Below are positions 44,033 through 52,800 of a stretch of 64,000 nt of DNA, piece after piece (positions within the stretch are counted from its first letter, which is position 1; each line of letters starts with the position of its first letter). The position numbers were made by a program, and so were the translations under genes. Location: positions 1-64,000 of the forward strand of contig JASFYU010000041.1 of assembly GCA_045046905.1 (NCBI GenBank), written 5' to 3'. The notes beneath the pieces were generated by a model, which saw nothing but the letters and a program-made list of their open reading frames with translations, had not been told where the DNA came from and did not search any database. This DNA comes from JASFYU01 sp045046905. GTDB taxonomy: Bacteria > Bacteroidota > Bacteroidia > Flavobacteriales > Flavobacteriaceae.

Positions 44033-45709
44033 ATGAAAAGAAAAATAATATATTTTGCATTGCTAATCGGAATGTTAGGGTGCAGCGACGATTTTACCAA
44101 TGAACCACAAATAGGTGCCTTTGATGAGGAATTTCTTGAGACCGAAGATGGTGCTCGTTTATTTCTTTCAGCTGCCTATTCTATGCTAACGGGCCGCTCT
44201 TCATTATCAGTTGGTGATAGCCGTTTAATAAGTGGCACCAATTGGTTTCATGATGTTTTGGGCGGTGATGCCCATAAAGGAAGTACTGACAATGACCTAT
44301 CTAGTTTGCTAAGACTTGAACTTGGCGAATGGGATGTTAGTAATGAACAGATTCCCCGCAAATGGGCCACGTATTATGCAGGTGTTAATAGGGCTAACGC
44401 CGCTATTAATGCTACGGTGGCAGCAGGTTTGATTAATGAAGAAGCGCAAGCACGGTTTGTACGTGCCATTTACTATATTGAACTGACAAAAATGTTCGGT
44501 AATGTTTCTGTCGTATCGGAGGCGAATTTTGCCGCACAAGAATTTAACCAACCCAATTCTGGTCCTGCATGGGAAGTGATTGAAAGTGACCTTCAATTTG
44601 GCATAACAAATTTACCCACAAGGTCGGAACAACCAGATGCCGGTAGACCAAGTAAAGAGGTCGCTATGGCATTTTTAGGCAAGGCACAGTTATATCAAAA
44701 GAAATATACCGAAGCTTTGGCATCTTTTAATTCAGTCATCACTTCTGGTGTATTCGCATTAAATGCTAATTATATTGACAACTTTAGATTGCAAGGTGAG
44801 AATGGTCCAGAATCTATTTTTGCTATTCAATTTCTAGCTGATGGCGGATCGTCTTTTAACAGTAACTCTGGAGCCAGTCTAAATTTTCCTAGAGGTGGCG
44901 GCCCGTTTACCTGTTGTGGATTTTACCAACCTTCTCAAGATTTGGTAAATGCCTATCAGACAGATGTTGATGGTTTGCCTTTATTGGACACCTATAACCT
45001 GCCTGGAAATGATGTAACGAACGACCATCTATTACAATCCTCTGATCCTTTTACACCCCATACCGGACCCTTAGATCCTCGTTTAGATTATACTGTTTCA
45101 AGAAGAGGATTAGACTTTAATGGCTTTGGAATACATATTGGACAAGATTGGATTCGGGCTCAAGATTCCGATATCTCAGGGCCTTATATCTCTAAGAAAA
45201 ATATCCATCAGTCGGGCGACGGAAATGTATCGCCGACAAGTAATCGTAATAACGGTGTTAATTATAATATGATGAGGTATGCAGATTTACTGTTGATGGC
45301 CGCCGAAGCAGAAATCGAAGTGGGCTCGCTAGAAAAAGCTTTCCAGTATGTAAATATGATTAGAACTCGTGCGAAAACTGGTGAAAAACTTCAAGCTGAT
45401 GGAGCCGATGCGGCAAATTACGTTGTAGAGCCTTATACTACTCCTTTTGTCGATAAAGCTTTTGCCACAAAGGCCGTACGATTTGAACGTCGTATCGAGC
45501 TAGGCATGGAAGCTCATCGCTTTTTTGACCTGGCCAGATGGGGAGTCAGCAAAGAAGTTTTAGATGCTTACTACGAAAACGAAGGTCGAACAATACCTAA
45601 TTTTGGTGCAAAAGTTATTCCCTTTGCCGAGCACCATGTTGTTTTCCCCATTCCAACTGCTGCGATCGATTTAAGTGAGGGTAATTTAACACAGAATCCT
45701 GGTTATTAA
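44033..45709 (+). CDS. SusD/RagB-family nutrient-binding lipoprotein
   Basis: A 558-aa surface lipoprotein. Signal MKRKIIYFALLIGMLGCSDD gives lipidated Cys17. The N-terminal TPR-like segment (FLETEDGARLFLSAAYSML) and C-terminal RFERRIELGMEAHRFFDLAR are SusD hallmarks, as is the ending IPTAAIDLSEGNLTQNPGY. It forms the lid on the SusC barrel and binds substrate. The ligand is not predictable; the adjacent genes contain no glycoside hydrolase or lyase. A strong terminator follows. Confidence 0.95.
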   Translation: MKRKIIYFALLIGMLGCSDDFTNEPQIGAFDEEFLETEDGARLFLSAAYSMLTGRSSLSVGDSRLISGTNWFHDVLGGDAHKGSTDNDLSSLLRLELGEWDVSNEQIPRKWATYYAGVNRANAAINATVAAGLINEEAQARFVRAIYYIELTKMFGNVSVVSEANFAAQEFNQPNSGPAWEVIESDLQFGITNLPTRSEQPDAGRPSKEVAMAFLGKAQLYQKKYTEALASFNSVITSGVFALNANYIDNFRLQGENGPESIFAIQFLADGGSSFNSNSGASLNFPRGGGPFTCCGFYQPSQDLVNAYQTDVDGLPLLDTYNLPGNDVTNDHLLQSSDPFTPHTGPLDPRLDYTVSRRGLDFNGFGIHIGQDWIRAQDSDISGPYISKKNIHQSGDGNVSPTSNRNNGVNYNMMRYADLLLMAAEAEIEVGSLEKAFQYVNMIRTRAKTGEKLQADGADAANYVVEPYTTPFVDKAFATKAVRFERRIELGMEAHRFFDLARWGVSKEVLDAYYENEGRTIPNFGAKVIPFAEHHVVFPIPTAAIDLSEGNLTQNPGY

Positions 45710-45729
45710 TTTAACTATCTTTTTTAATT

Positions 45730-45768
45730 AAAGAAAGCGGAGCATTTTTTAATGCTCCGCTTTCTTTT
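45730..45768 (+). terminator. Intrinsic terminator of the susCD operon
   Basis: AAAGAAAGCGGAGCAT (from 45730) pairs with ATGCTCCGCTTTCTTT across a 6-nt loop and ends in a T-rich tail. It begins 21 nt after the SusD stop. Confidence 0.92.
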
Positions 45769-45897
45769 GCATTATCTACGGACTCAGGTTACTACGCACT
45801 CACCCCTGAGACACGCTTCATCAGTAGGGCTCCCACGACATCACATACCCATTTTGATGTCTCATCATACATCAATAAAATTAGAATTTTTTTAAAA

Positions 45898-46611
45898 TCA
45901 ATCTCCCCTCTCCTGCAGCATAAACCACTCATATAATTCCTCAGTGTTATAGGCCTTTACCCACGAATCGTGACCTACCCCTGGGTATCTGGTAAACCTA
46001 ACGTTATAGTTCATTTCTTTTAGCCTATTCACCATATTCTCAGACTCCGATATATCGATAGACTTATCTTCTTCACCATGAAAGACCCAAATAGGCAGCT
46101 GCTTATCGATCCAAGCGGCATAGGGTACAGGAGTCATTCCGCAAACTACGGCCATGGCCGCAAATTTCTCTGGGTATTGCACCGCTAGTTCCCAGGCAGC
46201 GCCACCTCCCCTACTCAGACCTGTCAAATAAATTCTATTCTTATCTACACGGTTGTTAGCCACAATAGTATCTAATAATTGAACTACGGCCCTGGTATTC
46301 CACCATTTTTTTCGATACGGATTTTGTGGTGCTAAAATCAAAAAGGGAAACTGCTTTCCCTCAACAATCAACTTGGGCGGGCCATTGCGCTTAATGGCAA
46401 CCAGACTGTCACCAGCTTCTCCGCCTCCATGCAAGAACAAAAGCAGAGGAAAATTCTTCGCTTCCTCTTTTTCGTAATTCTCCGGATAGTATAAATAGTA
46501 GCTTAATTTCTCTTTAATGGTAGTTTCCTGCACGGCATCGACCAATTGTGATTGAGCAGAACACCCTTGAAACATCAATAATACCATAAAAATACTTACG
46601 AAAAACTTCAT
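45898..46611 (-). CDS. Secreted alpha/beta-hydrolase lipoprotein (esterase/peptidase S9-like)
   Basis: 237 aa. Signal MKFFVSIFMVLLMFQGCSAQ with lipobox Cys17. An alpha/beta-hydrolase fold follows: oxyanion region LLLFLHGGGEAGDS, nucleophile elbow LTGLSRGGGAAWELA (Ser in GLSRG), acid Asp in VFHGEEDKSIDIS, and His in YPGVGHDSW. It resembles the dienelactone hydrolase/prolyl-oligopeptidase-like carboxylesterases that Bacteroidota place near uptake loci. It may remove ester substituents from the SusCD substrate, but it is on the opposite strand and the link is only positional. Confidence 0.85.
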   Translation of the reverse strand: MKFFVSIFMVLLMFQGCSAQSQLVDAVQETTIKEKLSYYLYYPENYEKEEAKNFPLLLFLHGGGEAGDSLVAIKRNGPPKLIVEGKQFPFLILAPQNPYRKKWWNTRAVVQLLDTIVANNRVDKNRIYLTGLSRGGGAAWELAVQYPEKFAAMAVVCGMTPVPYAAWIDKQLPIWVFHGEEDKSIDISESENMVNRLKEMNYNVRFTRYPGVGHDSWVKAYNTEELYEWFMLQERGD

Positions 46612-46678
46612 ATTCCTCTTGAATTTTATTGAATTGAAGATAAAAAAAAGATTGTAAAGAACAAGCTCTCTTATACAG

Positions 46679-46706
46679 CTGAGTTCGACCTAAGATTTAT
46701 CTACAG
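46679..46706 (+). repeat. Palindromic repeat family B, half copy
   Basis: GCTGAGTTCGACCTAAGATT followed by TATCTACA is the left arm and loop of the family B palindrome. The complementary arm is absent. It lies in the 258-nt gap between the esterase and the giant T9SS gene. Confidence 0.65.
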
Positions 46707-46793
46707 AATGCTAATAAAGACTATGAATTAAAATAGAAAATTTAAAGGAATATCAAATCATACTCAAATTTTAAGATTGAAAAAATGATAATC

Positions 46794-46822
46794 AAAAGGT
46801 TCTCATGAGCGACCTTTTTTTT
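46794..46822 (-). terminator. Possible terminator after the giant T9SS gene
   Basis: AAAAGGT (46794-46800) and ACCTTTT (46812-46818) form a short stem with an inner TCATGA. On the minus strand it follows the stop at 46870 and is trailed by a T-rich run. Weak but well placed. Confidence 0.4.
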
Positions 46823-46869
46823 AACTTTTTAAACAAGCTCTCCTCTACAATTATGCGATTAATTCTCAT

Positions 46870-49800
46870 TTATCGATACAAGGTAAAATGCCCGACATAC
46901 CTGATTTTACTTTTGTCATTGGCGTTAACAACATACCAATAATCCCCAGTGGGTAATTCGGAACCTTCATAGTTTCCGTTCCAATTAGTAACTTGATTCA
47001 AAAGTGCCACTACCCTACCATAACGGTCATAGATCTTGACCTCTATATTAGGAAAGTAATCTCTGTTCTTAGGAGACCACACATCATTCTTGCCATCACC
47101 ATTCGGGGTGAAAAAGTTAGGAATCTCCAACATTCCGGTAAATTCAAAAGGTATGGTCACTATGGCTACACAGCCGTTTTGATCTACTACCCTAACGCTA
47201 ACATTACCACTCTCATTAGTCGTAAAAACTGTTTCGCTACCATAGGATTCTCCTTGAAAGAAATATTCGTATCCACCATAGCCTCCCTGAGCGGTGGCAG
47301 TCAATTCATTAGGGCCTGTTTTTACAGCTTCTAAGGTGAGGGGGTCGTACACATCGATACTGAATTCTACAAAATTGGTACAACCGTTTTCATGGAATAT
47401 ATAAACCGTATGGTTACCTGCCGGTAAATCACCCCAAGTAGTATCTACACCCGCCAATGCCGTTATAGCATCAGTAGGGTCAAGAGGATCCAATGCAAAC
47501 AGTAATTCTGGCGTAAGACTCGTATCCTGCATCTGGACGGTTACCGTACTGTTGGGGAATATTCCCTCACAACCATACTGTACTATTGGCTCTGCAGTGA
47601 GATTAACGCCGATTACTATTGCAACCAAGACATCGGTACTACACAAATTGGCGTCTTGTATAAAAACAAAGTAGGTTTCACCTCCTAGCAAACCATCAAA
47701 ATACAAATTGTCATTGCGAACAAAAACTTCGCTTCCGTCAGAGTTAGGACCCACCAATTTTGTTTCATAATACTGTACAAAAGTAAGCGGGTCAACAAAA
47801 GGTGTTCCTCCGGTAATGGTCAACTGGGCCGCTCCGTCCTCAAAACCGATACAGGTCTCCGGACTTGAACTCACATTGATCACCCTTATCTCTTCGGGCT
47901 CAGCAACAGTGATTACATCTTTCTCAAAACAACCATTCTGATCTTGAATTAAAATCTCATAATCGCCCGCCGCCAATTCATCAAAGGTATAGGTTCCCGG
48001 ATTGGCGGGATCACTAAAGAACTCACTGAAATTAGGTGCAATTGCGAACTGGATCAAGCCAACGCCTCCATTAGAAACCTCAACTATGATAGTACCATCT
48101 TCCTCGCCCGTACATGTGACCGGACTTGATGAAGCCGTGAATACGATAGGTGCCGGCCTTACTATTTCAAATGGCCCTGCGATATCACTACAATTGGCTC
48201 CACTGGTAACGGCAATATAATAATCAGCACCTTCAGAAAGACCTTCAAAAGTACCGTCGCCCTGTGGTCCTCTTACCAATGTTGCTGTAGCAGCAGGACT
48301 AAAGGCATCTACCGGATCACCTGAATACAAATAGAACATATTATCCCCTACACCACCATTGATGAACGATTCAATCCTACCGTCCAATTCGGAGGCACAC
48401 GAAATATCATCAGGCAAATTAGGAAGTAGGGTAATACCAGTGGCATCAGTCATCGTAATACCATTTGACCTTACTGCCAAACAAGTATTCGATGCATTTT
48501 TCTTACGTACATCAAACTGATAGGTAATTCCTGCAACGCCAGGTATAAGTATCGATGTGCCAACCATATCGGTATATGTACCAATTACAATTCCATTTTC
48601 AAGTTGAAGATATTCATAGGCAAATGAGGCATCAGGGTTCTCTATACCTAATCGCATTTCACCCATACCACCACAACCTGGTACTTTGGTCTGCACCAAT
48701 TTAGGCTCAATGGGCGGCGGCGGATCAACAAAATACGGTATACTAACCCCTATACAATCAAAACTTGATGAAACTTCGATTGCATACCAACCTCCACTAA
48801 TATATCCACCACTTGTACCCATAAAGGTCGGTGAATTCTGTAATCCACTGGTAGAGGCAATATCGGTATTATTGTTACTGTTCAAATACAATATTCTATA
48901 GTTGTACCCTGCCCCTAAAAATCCGCCCGAGGCGCCAGCAGTTGCCGTATTTATATCTCCTGTGGTAGGATCATAGGCCTCCAAAATAGCGTTGTTTCCG
49001 TTAGGGCAGACCAATGCTTGAGGTTCACGAATACCTACTTGTATTGCAGGAATAGGAGCCAAGGTAATATCGAACGTATCAAGACAGGCCTCGACATCTC
49101 TGACCTCTACTCTATAATCACCACTGGGCAAAGTTTGAAAGATATTTGTGGCCCCTAAAGGAACTATTTCTATATATCCTAAACCATCATCACGTAACAA
49201 TCTGTATTGATATGCAGCATTGTCCCATCCGTTGACACCTGTCGCCTCTATATGACCCATATCTTCATTGCAACCGACATTACCGACTTCTATAGCCGTA
49301 ACATCGAGTGCCCCGTTCGGCGACCTTATAGTCTCTACATTACTGTCGCCTGAACAGAAAGGAATAGCCGTAGAAACGACCTCAACAAAGAAATTACCTC
49401 CAGGAAGACCAAGAATTGTCTCAGGGTTATTGGCAGTATCTAAAGATGCTGTTGCAAGTACGGTCGTCTTGCCGGGATCACTACCGCTATACACATTATA
49501 GGTATACACCCCTGTATAATCGGTTACCTCTATCGACATTTCACCATCACTGGCTCCAAAACAGCTAACAGGCTTGGTTTCATTTATAACCACAGTTGGA
49601 GCTATTGTAGCGATTACGGTATGTTTAGGCATAGGATACGTACAGCCGCCTGGCTCATTATCCTGTACTTCGAATAAATAATCACCGGAAGCCGGCAAAA
49701 AGACATCAACATAGTTATTACCAAGGCTATTTGTCACTGCTGGTACGACCATTGCAGAAATAGTGGTAACCGTAAAATCAGCAGTTCCGCTTACCTCGAT

Positions 49801-52800
49801 TCTCACACGTTCAAGATCCCTACAATTTAAGGGGTCTACTTGAACAATAGTGGGTATGACATCTGTAGGCGGGTTTATAGTAACACTAGCGGTCGCCTCA
49901 CAGCCCTTATCGTCGATTGCATATACCGTTATGTTTTGAATATTTCCATCATCGATTATTTCAAAGGTAGAACCGGTCTGGTAATTTGAAAAACCACTAA
50001 TACTATATCGGTAATTGCCCGGTGTACCAGGGTTTGTTATGGTGGTAGTCAAGGTCGTGGAACTAAATCTGTTCGCTCCTGGCTCGCAGGTAAAGTCTGG
50101 CGCACTGGCACTAATAGTGAACACAGGCGGCTCTGCAATCAGTAGTGGTCCTGATAAATCTATGCAATTACGTGACGAGACTACCTCAACCTCATAAGTA
50201 CCTGGTGATAAACCTGAAAAGGAACCAGAGTTATTATTAGAAATCAAAACTCTCGTCACAAAATCTAATAACCTATAGTCAATAGGACTATCAGTATCTG
50301 TTCCTGCTTGAAGAATAATATCTATACTACCATCATCATCCCCATTACAGCTAATATCCTGAGGCGTCGTTGGCAGAATTATGGGAGCCACAACAGCATC
50401 CATATTGATATTATCAACCAAGAAAAAACAAAAGATGGTGCCATCGAATACAATATTGTCGGTTGCCAGAACTTTATAACTTCCTGGCCCTAATCCACTG
50501 AATACCCCCGTATTGTTAGCCACACCAATAGGTATACCACCACTATCCTGCAATTGAAAGCTAAAATCACCACTACCACCATTGGTTGTGATGGTGATTT
50601 CTCCGTCGGCAGCATTACAGCTGGGGTCTGTGGTAAATCCGCCAGAGGCCGATAAAAAATCATATACCGTTGCCGTGCCTTGTCCTGTACACCCATTGGC
50701 ATCGATTACATCGACAATGTAATCACCAGGAGTGCTTACATTAAAGGTATACTCATATCTGCCCGTACCACCATTGAATATTCCGAGTTGCTCATCACCG
50801 CCCAAAGTAAACCTGGGTGTATTCACCGTTCCGGAAACACTAACAAGAATATCGAACGAAGTAGAAGTTACATCACATTGATTTTCTACGATAAAAGTCG
50901 GGGCCGATAATGGGGGGTCTAGTGGAATAATCTCTGCGATGGCAAAAGAAGTACACCCGCTAGAATCCTTTACAAATACGTCATAGCTCCCATCAGGCGC
51001 AAAGAAAGTGGTTACCGTATCAAAATCAGCCGGCGCGGGAAGTGATCCCGAAACCATAAAGGCAAACGTATAAGGCCCACCTGCCCCGCCCGAGCCCTGA
51101 ACCGTAATCGATCCATTGGCATTACAATTCGCCGGAGTCAAATCGAGAATATCTATAGCTGGTAGGTTTTGGTCTATTATAATCCTAACGGCATCTGTAC
51201 AATTATCGGTAAGATTGGTAACGATAATCTGATAATTTCCGGGCAAGGCTTCATAAGCACCAGAATGGGTAGGAGAAACATTCGTTGGAGACTCCAAAGT
51301 AATCCTAGTGCCATCATCGGTATTGAGTAATTCTATAATCAAATCACTACCGGGAGCAAAACCGATTACATCGTAAACTATTTGTCCGAATCTATTTGTA
51401 TCACAATAACCGGCCGTAGAACTGGCAGTCACGTCCAAGGTCGTCGGTCCGTCTACAGGTGGTATTTCCACTAAATAAATACAAGCCGTGCCTAGATCGG
51501 TTACTTCGACCGTATAGGTTACCCCGTATTGCAACCCTGAGAACGTATGCCTTCTTGGAGGTATATTGGGTGTGACCGGTGCTAAGGGGTCATTCTCTAA
51601 ACGAATCAAGAAAGGTCCAACGCCACCAAAAATTTCTACGGTGTTACTAAACCCAGTAATAGTACAGACGGGGACTACGGGATCAGGTACTACCGTCAAG
51701 GTAGCCTGAACCACGGCAACCGTATCAATATCTCTACATCCAAGAGCATCAATGGTAACTACCGTATATATTCCCGGAACCAAGTTTAGAAAGCTTTCTG
51801 TAGTACTGGCCGTAGGTCCTATTCGCGACAGTTCAATACCAAACTGGTCTTGTAAAATATAGGTGTAATCTGGGGTACCCCCTACTACGGCGGTTACCTC
51901 TATCGAGCCCTCGACAATACCCGTTGAACAGCTTGCAAGTGTGGGTGATACAACAGCATCTGGTGGAGCCACAGCACTCAAACTTATTATGGCATCGGCC
52001 GGCAGTGTTTCACAGCCTCTAGCATCTCTGACTATAAAAGGGTATGTACCTACGGCCAGATTAGAATATACCGTCTGTGAGCTAAAAGGCCCACCATTAA
52101 AGCTTATTTCATACGGGGGAATACCGCTTGTAGCATCAGGGATTATGGTAACTATACCGTTATCAGTATTTCCACAACTTACAGGAGTGGTGCTTACCGT
52201 CGCCGGATCAATAGCTATCGGAGGATTCAAGCTTATAGGATTAGACAGGGCAATACAGTTTTCGTTATCGGTAACCCTAAAAACATAGTCACCCGCAACG
52301 GTCGTGTCATATAAAAAGCTATTCGACGTCAAAGGTATAGAAGCTCCGAAAGCTCCACCGTTAAAGCTAATTTCATATTGTTTTGGACCTGGACCAGAAG
52401 TATAGCCCCCTAAAACCTGAACTCGGATCTGCCCAGGAGCCCCACCACAGGGTATTTCAGTTTCAATACTGGTATTTACCCGTAACTGTGGATTAATCGT
52501 GACCGTAATGGTATCTCGACAGTTGTTGCCATCGACTATTTCTACAGTATAATTTCCGGGTACCAATCCTGTAAAAACCGGACTAATCTGCAAGGTTCCG
52601 CCATTGACCCGGTATTGATGACTGGCCAAAGGGGCACTACCCGCGGTAGAGGTCACCGCAATGGTAGCACCAGGACCAGCTACATAACAATAATCAGAAG
52701 CGCCTGCATCTATGGCGATCGCTGGGGCACTCAATGGCGTAAGATCAAAATCAAATGTATCGGTACAGCCCTCGACATCTTCGACGGTCAAGGTATAGGT

